Both the position numbers and the translations under genes were made by a program. Shown piece after piece: positions 27,690 through 36,629 of a DNA stretch of 64,000 nucleotides. A model generated the notes under the pieces. The model made no database searches and had not been told where the DNA came from. It was given only the letters and a program-made list of their open reading frames with translations. Source of the DNA: Enhydrobacter sp. (GTDB taxonomy: Bacteria > Pseudomonadota > Alphaproteobacteria > Reyranellales > Reyranellaceae); contig JAHCJV010000009.1 of the NCBI GenBank assembly GCA_026126105.1, forward strand, positions 37,694-101,693. Reading direction: 5' to 3'. How positions within the stretch are numbered: position 1 is the first letter of the stretch; each line of letters opens with the position of its first letter.

Positions 27690-28811
27690 ATGCGGTTCAT
27701 TCACACGTCGGACTGGCAACTCGGCAAGCCGTTCGGCCGCTTGCCCGGCGAGGCGCGCGCGGCGCTCCAGGAGGCGCGGCTCGATGCGGTCGACAGCCTG
27801 GCCATGGCCGCGCGGGGCAAGGGGGCGAGCACCATCCTCGTCGCAGGCGATGTGTTCGACAGCCCCGAGCCCGGCGATCGCGTCTATCGCCAGGCGCTGA
27901 CACGCATGAAGGCCGCGGCGGACGTGCGCTGGGTGCTTCTGCCCGGCAACCACGACCCGGCGCGCGCCGACGGGCTGTGGAGCCGGCTCGCCGTCGATTC
28001 GCCGGAAAATGTCGTCGCCTGCCTCGAGCCGGTGCCCTTCGAGCTGCTCGACGGCGTCTGGCTGCTGCCCGCGCCGTTGCAGTACAAGCGCACGCTGGAG
28101 GATCCCACCGCATGGTTCGACCGCGCCGAGACGCCGCCCGGCGCGTCCCGGATCGGGCTGGCCCATGGCTCGATCACCAACTTCGGCGGCCCCAATGCGG
28201 CGAGCAATCTGCTGCCGCCCGATCGCGCCAAGCGCTCGGGTCTGGCCTATCTCGCGCTCGGCGACTGGCATGGCCGGCTTACGATCGATCCCTTCACGCA
28301 CTATAGCGGCACGCCCGAGCCCGACGATTTCGGCCGAACGGCGACGGGCGTCGCCTTGAACGTCGAGCTGCGTGGGGCGGGCGAGGCGCCGAAGGTCGAG
28401 GAGCTGGCCGTCGGCCGTTATGGCTGGGCCACGGGTGACTGGACGTTGACCGAAGCGGCCGCGCTGGAAGGACTGCTCGCGGGTCTGGCACCCGACGTCG
28501 AGCGCCGCAACCTGGTGGCCCGGTTGACGCTGTCGGGCCGGCTCTCTCTCGCCGAACGGATTGCCGTGCGCGATCGGCTGGAGAACGGTCTTGCGAATGA
28601 AATTCGCTGGCTCGATCTCGACGTGAGCGACCTTTCCTCGTGCGCGACGGCAAGCGATCTCTCCGACATCGACCTGAACGGTGTGCTGCGCGAAGCCGCC
28701 GAGCGGCTGCAGGCGATGGCTGGCGAAGGCGGGATCGAGGGACGACGGGCCGCAGCCGCCATGGAGCGTCTCTACATCGAGCATCGACGCGCCCAGCGCG
28801 GAGGCGCCTGA
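27690..28811 (+). CDS. DNA repair metallophosphoesterase, SbcD/YhaO-like
   Basis: 373 residues from ATG 27690 (GTG 27684 is an alternative two codons earlier). The calcineurin-like phosphoesterase blocks are HTSDWQLG near the N-terminus, LVAGDVFD, LLPGNHDPAR, GLAHGS and ALGDWHG with the final His. This is the Mre11/SbcD nuclease half of a complex with the SMC-like ATPase encoded next; the two genes overlap as TGATG. Length and the pairing with a YhaN-type partner suggest the YhaO branch rather than classical SbcD. Confidence 0.88.
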   Translation: MRFIHTSDWQLGKPFGRLPGEARAALQEARLDAVDSLAMAARGKGASTILVAGDVFDSPEPGDRVYRQALTRMKAAADVRWVLLPGNHDPARADGLWSRLAVDSPENVVACLEPVPFELLDGVWLLPAPLQYKRTLEDPTAWFDRAETPPGASRIGLAHGSITNFGGPNAASNLLPPDRAKRSGLAYLALGDWHGRLTIDPFTHYSGTPEPDDFGRTATGVALNVELRGAGEAPKVEELAVGRYGWATGDWTLTEAAALEGLLAGLAPDVERRNLVARLTLSGRLSLAERIAVRDRLENGLANEIRWLDLDVSDLSSCATASDLSDIDLNGVLREAAERLQAMAGEGGIEGRRAAAAMERLYIEHRRAQRGGA

Positions 28812-31453
28812 TGCGGGTGCGCGAGCTGGAGATCGAGAACTTCCGCAAGTTCCGGCAGCCCGTCCATCTCGCCGGCTTCGATGACGGGCTGAACCTCGTC
28901 TGCGAGGCCAACGAGGTGGGCAAGTCGACCGTTCTGGACGCTCTGCGAGCCGCATTGTTCGAACGCCACGGCTCGCGCAGCGAGCGCATCCAGTCCTTCC
29001 GTCCGTACGGGGACGAGGTCGCGCCGACGGTGAGACTGACCTTCGAGGTGGCAGGCGAGGTCTGGAGCGTCCGCAAGCGCTTCCTGCAAAGGCCCGAGGT
29101 CGTTCTTGACGGTCCGCGGGTGCGCGCGACCGGCGAGGAAGCGGAGGAGAAGCTGCAGGAGCTGCTCGGCTTCACGCGCGCGGCCAATCGCGGTGCCGAC
29201 GCCGATAGCCGGGGAGCATTGGGGCTCCTTTGGGTCGAGCAGGGCCAGTCGTTCGTGCTGGATGCGCCGGGCGGCGCGGCACGGCGGACGCTGGAGACCG
29301 TGCTGGCGGGCGAGGTGGGTGCGGTGACCGGCGGGCGGCGCGCGGCGGCTGTCATGACGGCAGTGGAGAAAAGCCTATCCGACCTGCTCACGGCCGCGAC
29401 TGGCCGGCCGACCCGACGGCTGCTCGCCGCGCAGCAGGCTGCCGAACAGGCGGCCGCGGCGGCGGCGGAAGCGCAGCGCGAGCTTGCCCAGTTCGAGGAG
29501 GTGCTCGCCCGCCTTGAAGCCCGGCGCGGCGAGGATCGCCGCCTGCTGCGCGACCTCGTCAACCCCGATCTGGAGCTGCAGATAGCCGCGCTGGGGGCGG
29601 ACATCGAACGGGCCAGGATGGCAAGCCAGGCACTGGAGGGAGCCGAAACCCATCTACGCGAAGCCGTCGGTGTTCGCGAGCGTCTCGAGGCGCGTGCGGC
29701 GAAGCGCGCCGGCTTGGGAAACGCCCTGGCGGCGGCCGCGAAAAATCGCGATGCCGTGCTGGCGATGTCGGCCGACCATGCAAAGGCGCTCGCTGCGGCG
29801 CGTGACGCCGAGAGAAATGCCGCGGCTTGGCTGGAGGTAGCGCGGGGACGGCTCAGGGAGGCGGAGGAGCTACGCCGCGCCGCACAACTGGCGCGAACGG
29901 AAGGCGAGCGTCGCCGCATTCTGTCGGCGGCCTTCGCGCGTCTCGACGCTGCGGAAGCGATCGCCACCGAGCTGGAGGTCGTGCGCCAGGCGCTGGCGGC
30001 GGCGAACATGACAGAGGCGGTGCTGGATCGGCTGCAGAAGCTGGAGCAGGCCGTGATCGAGAGGCGGTCGGCGGCCACCGCCGGCGCCGCGACCTTGAAG
30101 GTGACGCTGCAGCCCGCCGCGCCCGCTGCACTGCTGAATGGCGCGGCGGTCGAGCAGGGCGCGCAAGTGGCGGTGACTGCGAGGCAGGTGCTCGAGATCG
30201 CCGGCATCGGCACGGTGATCGTCGAGCCGCCGGCCGGCGGCGAGGCGGCCCTCGCGGCGTTGCGTGCAGCGGAGCAGGACCTCGCCGGCTTCCTCGCGCA
30301 GGTCGGCCAGCCGACCGCGGAGGAGGCGCGGATGGCGGCGCGCGTTCGCAATCGACTGGAGCAGACGGAGCAGACCCTTGCCGGGCGGCTGGCGGCGGCA
30401 TGTCCCCCGGATATGGCCCTGAAAACCGCGGCCGGCTTGCCGGCTTTGCGCGGTGCGCTTGCCGGCGAGGTGCGGCCCGATGCGGGTGACAGCCGGAAAA
30501 CTGCGCTTAACCCCGAGGACGATGCGGAGGCGCGCTGGGAGGTGGCACGGACGGCCGAGCGCACCGCCCAGGGACGCCGCGAGGCCGCCGTCGAGGCCCT
30601 CCGCACCGCCGAGCTCGCCCAGGAGCGCCTTGCCGGGCTGGTGGCGCGCGCGAACGCCGACCACCAGCGGTTGCAATCCGATTTGGACGGCGAGCTCGCC
30701 GCCTTGGCCGACGACGATCTTGCCGAGCAGCTCTCCCAAGCGCGCGCTTCCGAGGCGCGGGCGCTTCTGGCGCGCGACGAGGCGCGACGCGCCGCGGCCG
30801 GGCTCGACGAAGCGGCGCTGACGCGGCGGCGCGCCGGCCTCGTGCAGAAGCGCGAGCGCATGCGCGAGGATCGGCTCGGACTCGTTCAGGAGATCGCCAG
30901 GCTCGAGGAGCGCGCCAGGACCCTCGGCGGCACCGGACCGGCAACGCGGGCGACGGCGGCGGTCGAGGCTGCCGATGCCGCGCGTCTTGCGTGCGAACGC
31001 CTCCGCGAGGAGGCCGAGGTTCTCCGCCTCCTGAAGCAGGTCATCGGCGACGCGCAGCTTGCGGCATCGCGCCGCTACCTCGCGCCGATCACGCGCCGCG
31101 TCGCGCCCTACGTCTCGCGCCTGCTGCCGAACGCGAGTCTGGCGCTCGGCGACGAGTACACGCCGCGCGCCCTGATCCGCGGCGGCCGCGAGGAAGCCGC
31201 CGACGGGCTCAGCAAGGGCACGCAGGAGCAGCTCGCGGTGCTGACGCGCATCGCCTTCGCCGATCTGCTGATCGAGAAGGGAAAGCCGGCCTCCCTGATC
31301 CTCGACGATGCGCTCGTCTTCGCCGACGACGACCGCTTCGAGACCGTGCTCGAAGTACTGGCCGACGCGGCGCGGCGCATGCAGGTGATCATCCTGAGCT
31401 GCCGGACGTCGGCCTATCGCGCGCTGAACGCAAAGCGAATCGTGATCGGGTAG
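28811..31453 (+). CDS. SMC-like AAA ATPase, SbcC/YhaN-like
   Basis: 880 residues from ATG 28811, overlapping the nuclease gene stop. The N-terminal half-ATPase shows FRKFRQPVHLAGFDDGLNLV then Walker A EANEVGKST (about 35-43). A long Ala/Arg/Glu-rich coiled coil fills residues 180-780. The C-terminal half has the ABC signature LSKGTQEQLAVL, Walker B PASLILDDALVF and a final VIILSCRTSAY. No CxxC zinc hook is evident mid-coil, in line with YhaN rather than SbcC. The complex presumably processes DNA ends. It is unusually rich in Ala and Arg codons, which creates very long false frames on the other strand. Confidence 0.87.
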   Translation: MRVRELEIENFRKFRQPVHLAGFDDGLNLVCEANEVGKSTVLDALRAALFERHGSRSERIQSFRPYGDEVAPTVRLTFEVAGEVWSVRKRFLQRPEVVLDGPRVRATGEEAEEKLQELLGFTRAANRGADADSRGALGLLWVEQGQSFVLDAPGGAARRTLETVLAGEVGAVTGGRRAAAVMTAVEKSLSDLLTAATGRPTRRLLAAQQAAEQAAAAAAEAQRELAQFEEVLARLEARRGEDRRLLRDLVNPDLELQIAALGADIERARMASQALEGAETHLREAVGVRERLEARAAKRAGLGNALAAAAKNRDAVLAMSADHAKALAAARDAERNAAAWLEVARGRLREAEELRRAAQLARTEGERRRILSAAFARLDAAEAIATELEVVRQALAAANMTEAVLDRLQKLEQAVIERRSAATAGAATLKVTLQPAAPAALLNGAAVEQGAQVAVTARQVLEIAGIGTVIVEPPAGGEAALAALRAAEQDLAGFLAQVGQPTAEEARMAARVRNRLEQTEQTLAGRLAAACPPDMALKTAAGLPALRGALAGEVRPDAGDSRKTALNPEDDAEARWEVARTAERTAQGRREAAVEALRTAELAQERLAGLVARANADHQRLQSDLDGELAALADDDLAEQLSQARASEARALLARDEARRAAAGLDEAALTRRRAGLVQKRERMREDRLGLVQEIARLEERARTLGGTGPATRATAAVEAADAARLACERLREEAEVLRLLKQVIGDAQLAASRRYLAPITRRVAPYVSRLLPNASLALGDEYTPRALIRGGREEAADGLSKGTQEQLAVLTRIAFADLLIEKGKPASLILDDALVFADDDRFETVLEVLADAARRMQVIILSCRTSAYRALNAKRIVIG

Positions 31454-31702
31454 CGCCTTCGGCCGTACGACGTTTGACAACCGACGGCGAGAATCGTTGC
31501 GCGAGTGTGCAGCGAGACACACATTGGCAGAAAGTTGTTTCGCAGGTTTCGTGGCGAACGCCTCAAGATGAAATAGTCACGCACATCCGGCACGCTCTCT
31601 GCTAGCGAATGCATGTCTGCTTCCGCAGACAGCACCGGACCGCTGTATGAGCATGCCGCTCGCATCGAACGTCTGCTGCTGGTTCGAGAGATGAGGGCCA
31701 CC

Positions 31703-31876
31703 ATGAGCACGCCGACAGACTCCGTCAGCAACTGGGATCGCAAGGCCGAGCAAGCGCGCGCGAAGGCAATGACCATGATCAGCCCCGAAGCGAAAGCCTT
31801 GATGCTCGGCGTGGCGCGCAAGTACAAGCAGCTGGCTGCGGCCAGCCGCAAGCCGCGCAAGCCGACGAAGCACTGA
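31703..31876 (+). CDS. Small basic hypothetical protein
   Basis: 57 residues if started at ATG 31703, which has AGGG six bases upstream; an in-frame ATG at 31613 has no ribosome site. It contains one amphipathic helix (WDRKAEQARAKAMTMISPEA) and a basic tail ending KPRKPTKH. No domain is recognised. Short proteins with this helix plus basic tail are common and mostly uncharacterised in Alphaproteobacteria. Confidence 0.55.
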   Translation: MSTPTDSVSNWDRKAEQARAKAMTMISPEAKALMLGVARKYKQLAAASRKPRKPTKH

Positions 31877-31909
31877 CCTCGGGGCCGGAGGGCGAGGGCC
31901 GGACGAGCC

Positions 31910-33667
31910 TCAGCCCTTCGCCGGTCCGAGGAAGTCGAAGTCGACACCTTCGTCGGCCTGCAGCACGGTCCTGTGGAACAGGCCGGTGTAACCGCGGTCG
32001 CTGCCGGGATGCGGCGGCGGCGCAGTCCATGCCTTCTTCCGAGCCGCCAGCTCCCTGGCCGGCACGAGCAGCTCGATCTTGCGGTTGGGCACGTCGAGCG
32101 CGATCCGGTCGCCGGTCCTGACCAGCGCGAGGGGACCGCCGACGGCGGATTCCGGCGCGATGTGCAGCACGATGGTGCCGAACGCCGTGCCGCTCATGCG
32201 CGCGTCGGAGATGCGGATCATGTCCTTCACGCCCGCGCGCGCGAGCTTCATCGGAATCGGGAAGGAACCCGCCTCGGGCATGCCCGGCGCGCCCTTGGGG
32301 CCCGCGTTGCGCAGCACCAGCACGTCGTCGGCGTTCACGTCGAGGTCGGGATCGTCGCCGCGCGCGGCGAGGTCTTCCAGCGAGTCGAACACCACGGCAC
32401 GGCCGGTGTGGGTGAGCAGCGCGGGCGTCGCCGCCGAGTGCTTGATCACCGCGCCGCGCGGCGCGAGGTTGCCGCGCAGCACGGCCATGCCGCCGGTCTC
32501 CTTGATCGGGTTCTTCGGCGTGCGGATCACGGTCTGGTTGGGCACGATCTCGGCCGCGTCGATCACCTGCTTGAGGCTCTTGCCCGAGACGGTAAGGCAC
32601 TTCTCGTCGAGATGGCCGCGGATCTCCTTCATCAGCCGCGAATTGCCGCCGGCCCAATGGAAGTGTTCCATGTAGTGGTCGCCCGATGGCTTGAGGTCGA
32701 CCAGCACCGGCACCTGGCGGCCGATTTCGTCGAACTCCTCCAGCTCGATCCGGATGCCGAGACGGCGCGCCACGGCAGTGAGATGGACTAGGGCGTTCGT
32801 GGATCCACCGATCGCCTGCAGCACGGTGAGGGCGTTCCGGAACGCGGCCTCGGTCATGATCTCGCTCGGCTTCGGCCCCTGCTTCACGGCCATCTCGGCG
32901 GCGAGCTTGCCGGTCGCCTCGGCGACGCGCAGGCGGTCGGAATGGGTGGCGGGGATCGAGCCCGAGTTCGGTAGGCCCATGCCCAGCGTCTCGACGATGC
33001 AGCCCATGGTGCTGGCGGTGCCCATCACCATGCAGGTGCCCTTGGTCGGCGCCAGCCGCTCGCTCACCTTGTCGATGTCGGCCTCGGAGAAGGTGCCGGC
33101 GCGATACTGGCCCCACAGGCGGCGGCAGTCGGTGCAGGCGCCCAACACCTCGCCCTTGAAATGGCCGACCAGCATCGGCCCGACCGGCAGCACGACGGCG
33201 GGACGGTCGACGCTGGCGGCGGCCATGAGCTGGGCGGGCAGGGTCTTGTCGCAGCCGCCGATCAGCACGACGGAGTCCATCGGCTGGGCACGCACCATCT
33301 CCTCGGTGTCCATCGACATCAGGTTGCGCAGGAACATCGAGGTCGGATGCGAGAAGCTCTCGTGGATCGAGATCGTCGGGAACACCATCGGCATGGCGCC
33401 GGCCAGCATGACGCCACGCTTAACAGCCTCGATCAGGTCGGGCACGTTGCCGTGGCACGGATTGTAGTCGCTGAAGGTATTGGTGATGCCGACGATCGGC
33501 CGGTCGAGCGCATCGTCGGTGTAGCCGCCGGCCTTGAGGAACGCCTTGCGCAGGAACAGCGAGAAACCCGCATCGCCGTACGTTGCCAGGCCCTGGCGCA
33601 TGCCCGTGGGCTTGTCGCCCTTGCGGCTCTTGTTGTTCTTTGCACTGCCGCGCTTGCCCGCCGCCAT
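31910..33667 (-). CDS. IlvD/Edd-family dehydratase, pentonate (arabinonate) type
   Basis: 585 residues from ATG 33667, with GGGGAG upstream. IlvD/Edd dehydratases use an Fe-S cluster and Mg to remove water from sugar acids or dihydroxy acids. The cluster cysteines are Cys71 (NPCHGN), Cys139 (GGCDKT) and Cys212 (GTCMVMGTAS). Their spacing of 68 and 73 residues is that of Rhizobium L-arabinonate dehydratase (59/127/200), which favours a sugar-acid substrate over branched-chain amino acid synthesis. The ending SDRGYTGLF also fits that subgroup. The substrate remains inference. Confidence 0.88.
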   Translation of the reverse strand: MAAGKRGSAKNNKSRKGDKPTGMRQGLATYGDAGFSLFLRKAFLKAGGYTDDALDRPIVGITNTFSDYNPCHGNVPDLIEAVKRGVMLAGAMPMVFPTISIHESFSHPTSMFLRNLMSMDTEEMVRAQPMDSVVLIGGCDKTLPAQLMAAASVDRPAVVLPVGPMLVGHFKGEVLGACTDCRRLWGQYRAGTFSEADIDKVSERLAPTKGTCMVMGTASTMGCIVETLGMGLPNSGSIPATHSDRLRVAEATGKLAAEMAVKQGPKPSEIMTEAAFRNALTVLQAIGGSTNALVHLTAVARRLGIRIELEEFDEIGRQVPVLVDLKPSGDHYMEHFHWAGGNSRLMKEIRGHLDEKCLTVSGKSLKQVIDAAEIVPNQTVIRTPKNPIKETGGMAVLRGNLAPRGAVIKHSAATPALLTHTGRAVVFDSLEDLAARGDDPDLDVNADDVLVLRNAGPKGAPGMPEAGSFPIPMKLARAGVKDMIRISDARMSGTAFGTIVLHIAPESAVGGPLALVRTGDRIALDVPNRKIELLVPARELAARKKAWTAPPPHPGSDRGYTGLFHRTVLQADEGVDFDFLGPAKG

Positions 33668-33812
33668 TTCGCTTCTCCCCGTGTCTTGCTTCCCCCTTGG
33701 CGGGGGAGAGGAACATGAATATCGCGTTCCAGGCCGGCCGCCCAGCGCGCGTAGGCAGTGGAGGATGGTCGAATCGCGCTTCCTGGGCGGCTAGCCCAAG
33801 CGGGTCGGCAGT

Positions 33813-34505
33813 TCAAACGGTCGGCGCAGCGGTGATTTGCGAGGTGTACCAGTTCAGGAGCCAGCGCAGCATCCAGGGGATGGGGATGATCAGGCTGCTG
33901 ACGAGGATGAAGACCACGCTTCGCCAGAGAATCGAAAAACCGCTGCCGACGAAGTCGAAAGCCATGTTGCCGGCGACGTTCCGGCATATCCATTGAAGGA
34001 AGAACTTCAGCACCCAGGCCCAGCCGATGATCGTGATCATCGATACCAGCAACAGGAGATGCCAGCCGATGTAGCCCGCCACGCTGCCGGCAAAGCCAAT
34101 CGAGAGGCGCCCGTCATCGGACTGCACGTTCGCCACGAACCACTGGGTGAGCAGCAGGAACAGCCAGCTGTTGATGAGGAAGACCACGAGCTGGAGCGGG
34201 GCGCCGTTACCGGGATGCAGCCGCGCGGCATGGACTCCGGCATGCGGCACGACGGCGAGCAGTGCTACGCCGACAATGACGTACCAGATGTCGCCTGGCC
34301 GGCCGGCGAAGCTGAGGCGTCGTCCGTCGGGAAGCCGAACGTTGCGACAGAGGAACTGGTAGGCCGCCGTCAGCGTCCACGGCGACGGAATGATCAGGGC
34401 TTGCCCGATCGCTGCCAGGAAAAGCCAGCCGAACGTCGGAAGGGCCGGATAGTCGGGCCGCAGGGGCGCCGCGGCAGATAACGGGGCTCCGGTCATCATG
34501 CTCAT
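33813..34505 (-). CDS. Polytopic membrane protein built from internal repeats
   Basis: 230 residues from ATG 34505, which has GGGGAGG seven bases upstream. It contains about six hydrophobic segments. A motif recurs three times: PSPWTLTAAYQFLCRNV, WAWVLKFFLQWICRNV and PIPWMLRWLLNWYTSQI. It is placed after each pair of membrane segments, so the protein looks like triplicated or tandemly repeated two-helix units. The glycine/aromatic block SFAGRPGDIWYVIVG recurs in weaker form as SFGFAGSV-like text. Possibly related to the DUF898/YjgN membrane proteins; function unknown. Confidence 0.75.
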   Translation of the reverse strand: MSMMTGAPLSAAAPLRPDYPALPTFGWLFLAAIGQALIIPSPWTLTAAYQFLCRNVRLPDGRRLSFAGRPGDIWYVIVGVALLAVVPHAGVHAARLHPGNGAPLQLVVFLINSWLFLLLTQWFVANVQSDDGRLSIGFAGSVAGYIGWHLLLLVSMITIIGWAWVLKFFLQWICRNVAGNMAFDFVGSGFSILWRSVVFILVSSLIIPIPWMLRWLLNWYTSQITAAPTV

Positions 34506-34746
34506 GTCGCGCCTCCCCAAAGAGCCCCAGACGATAGCAAGAGGTGCGGGTATGACAATCGCTCAGATCCACGAGACTGGCTCCGCGAGGAGCATGGGAC
34601 GGGGCAACGACAAATTGTTTCTTCACCGAGGGGTGCGAAACCGATTCTTGCTACCGCTGTCTCCGATTTCGAAAACCGCTGTGATTGATGTGTTGCTTGG
34701 AAGGAGGTCACGATGCCGGATCACGCGAGGACGGACGGAGGGCTTC

Positions 34747-34989
34747 ATGGCGATGTTCAACAAGGAAAGCCATCTCTGGAAGAGCACGTGCGATGTGTTC
34801 GATGACGAGCATCAGCCCGGTACGATCGCGCCCTGGACGGGTATTTATTCCTGTCCGGAGTGCAACCATGAGATCGCCTCGAACGAGGGCGATCTCCTGC
34901 CGCCCCCGAACCACCATCACCACGCCTCACCGCAGGCGATCCGATGGAAGCTGATCGTCTACGCCGATCAGAGGGCGAAGCACATGTGA
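34747..34989 (+). CDS. Small zinc-ribbon-like protein with His run
   Basis: 80 residues from ATG 34747, with GGAGGG five bases upstream. One CxxC knuckle (YSCPECNHEI) is followed by GDLLPPPNHHHHAS, so metal binding by two cysteines plus histidines is likely. Related short proteins with a GxYxCxxCxxE and LPPxxHH layout are annotated only as zinc-ribbon proteins. Cytoplasmic; function unknown. It is isolated between two minus-strand genes. Confidence 0.65.
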   Translation: MAMFNKESHLWKSTCDVFDDEHQPGTIAPWTGIYSCPECNHEIASNEGDLLPPPNHHHHASPQAIRWKLIVYADQRAKHM

Positions 34990-35035
34990 GCAAGCCACGA
35001 GCTTCTTGCTCGCTGCAATGCCAGCAGTATAGCAG

Positions 35036-36541
35036 TTAGGCTCGAACCCGGACCTTTGCCTGCACCACGCTTCGCAAGGTCTCGAGCGCGTGAGGCATGT
35101 CCGCTTCGGGCGTGCCGGCGTAACCCAGAATCAGGCCGTGCCGCTTCGTGCGGCCCGAGTAGCAGGCCGACAAGGGCGAGACGCTGACGCCGTGCCGTGC
35201 CGCCGCCGCCGTGACCTCATGATCGTCGAAGGTCGCGGCGATCGCGGGCGCCGGCCGGGCGATGACATGCATGCCGCCGAGATCGGGCGACATCTCGAGC
35301 AGTCCCTTCAACGGGCGCTCCGCGGCGGCAAGCAGCGCCTCCTGCCGGCGGGCGTAGAGCAATCGTGTGCGCCGGAGGTGCGCAGCGAGGTGGCCGTCGG
35401 CAATGAAGCGCGCGAGGGCGCCTTGTCCCAGCAGGGACGCGCGCGCCGAAGTGCCTGTCATGATCCGCTCGGCGGCGCGGGCAAGCGCGGTGGGCAGCAC
35501 GATGTAGCTGAGCCGCAGGGCCGGAAAGAGCAGCTTGGAGAAGCTGCCGAGATAGGCCACGCGGTCCGCGCGATCGAGCGCGCGCAGGGGGGCGAGTGGC
35601 CGGCCGGCATAGCGATACTCGCCGTCGAAATCGTCCTCGGCGATCCAGCTTCCGGTACGTTCCGCCCAGCTCAGAAGCTCGAGCCGGCGTTGCAGGCTCA
35701 GTACCGTGCCGAGCGGGAACTGGTGCGACGGGGCCACGACGGCGAGCCGTGCCTTCGGCGCTCGCTTCAACGCCGCCGCTACCGCAAAGCCGTGCTCGTC
35801 GATCGGCACGGGTACCGCCTCCACCTCGGCCATGGCCATCGCCTCGCGCGTGCCGACGAAGCCCGGTTCCTCGATCCATGCCTGTTGCCCCGCATCGAGC
35901 GTCAGGCGTGCGAACAGCGCGAGGCTCTGGCGCATGCCCGAAGTCACGACGACGGCGCCGCCTTCGCAGCCAAAGCCGCGCGCCATGCCGAGATAGGCTG
36001 CGATCGCGTCGCGCAAGCCGGCATGGCCGAAGGGATGCAGCGCGCCGGCGATCGCCCACGACGGCTTGCGCCATTCCCGCTCGAGCAGCTTGGCCCACAG
36101 CGCGAACGGAAACGCCGCGCGGTCGGGCTGGCCGGTCGGGAAGGCGATGGGAGAGCTGCCGAACGTGTCCTCGATGGCTTGGGAGGCGAGAGCGGCGGTG
36201 GTGCGGCGTGACAGGACAGGCGCGGCCGGGCTCGATGGATTACGCGGCGCCACCTTGGGCCACACCAGCATCTCGTCGGGCAGATTGGCCGCGGCCGACA
36301 GGCCTGAACCCGCCTGCGCCACGACGTAGCCTTCGGCCACCAGCTGGTCCATCGCCTGCAGGATCGTGCCGCGCGCACACCGCAGCTCTGCCGCCATCTG
36401 CCGCGACGAGGGCAGCTTCAGCCCGGGCGCGAGGCGGCGTTCGAGGATGGCGCGCCGGATTTGCTCGCCGATCTGCCGGTGCAGGGGCACGTTCGATGTG
36501 GAATCGAGGGCCAAGCCGAGCGGAGCGGTCGGACGCGGCAT
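35036..36541 (-). CDS. MocR-type regulator (GntR winged helix plus aminotransferase domain), PdxR-like
   Basis: 501 residues from ATG 36541; the frame extends 51 codons further into the promoter but that part is not GntR-like. Residues about 15-85 are a GntR winged helix (VPLHRQIGEQIRRAIL, LPSSRQMAAELRCARGTILQAMDQL). The rest is a fold-type I aminotransferase domain with HPFGHAGLRDAIAAYL, WIEEPGF and EDDFDGEYRY; the PLP lysine is expected in LGSFSKLLFPALRL. MocR/PdxR regulators sense PLP and control vitamin B6 or amine genes. It is divergent from a PNPOx-family gene, a classical target. Confidence 0.9.
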   Translation of the reverse strand: MPRPTAPLGLALDSTSNVPLHRQIGEQIRRAILERRLAPGLKLPSSRQMAAELRCARGTILQAMDQLVAEGYVVAQAGSGLSAAANLPDEMLVWPKVAPRNPSSPAAPVLSRRTTAALASQAIEDTFGSSPIAFPTGQPDRAAFPFALWAKLLEREWRKPSWAIAGALHPFGHAGLRDAIAAYLGMARGFGCEGGAVVVTSGMRQSLALFARLTLDAGQQAWIEEPGFVGTREAMAMAEVEAVPVPIDEHGFAVAAALKRAPKARLAVVAPSHQFPLGTVLSLQRRLELLSWAERTGSWIAEDDFDGEYRYAGRPLAPLRALDRADRVAYLGSFSKLLFPALRLSYIVLPTALARAAERIMTGTSARASLLGQGALARFIADGHLAAHLRRTRLLYARRQEALLAAAERPLKGLLEMSPDLGGMHVIARPAPAIAATFDDHEVTAAAARHGVSVSPLSACYSGRTKRHGLILGYAGTPEADMPHALETLRSVVQAKVRVRA

Positions 36542-36629
36542 AACTGGTACAGCCTGTTTTCGAGGAACTGGCTCTTTCGTATAGACCAAGCCGGCACCAT
36601 GGTCTGCGCCGATATCGCAGGAGTTTCCT
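36542..36629. promoter_or_regulatory. Divergent MocR/PNPOx control region with repeats
   Basis: The 88-base gap holds a direct repeat AACTGG (36542-36547 and 36566-36571, 24 bases apart) and an inverted repeat AGACCA ... TGGTCT (36583-36588 and 36600-36605). MocR regulators are known to bind directly repeated short motifs, so these are candidate operators. A TATAGA at 36580-36585 could be a -10 for the plus-strand gene. Confidence 0.5.

Noticed and set aside
28294..30861. 855-codon open frame on the minus strand
   Set aside because: Antisense of the Ala/Arg-rich SMC-like ATPase; Ser/Arg/Ala-only composition, no domain.
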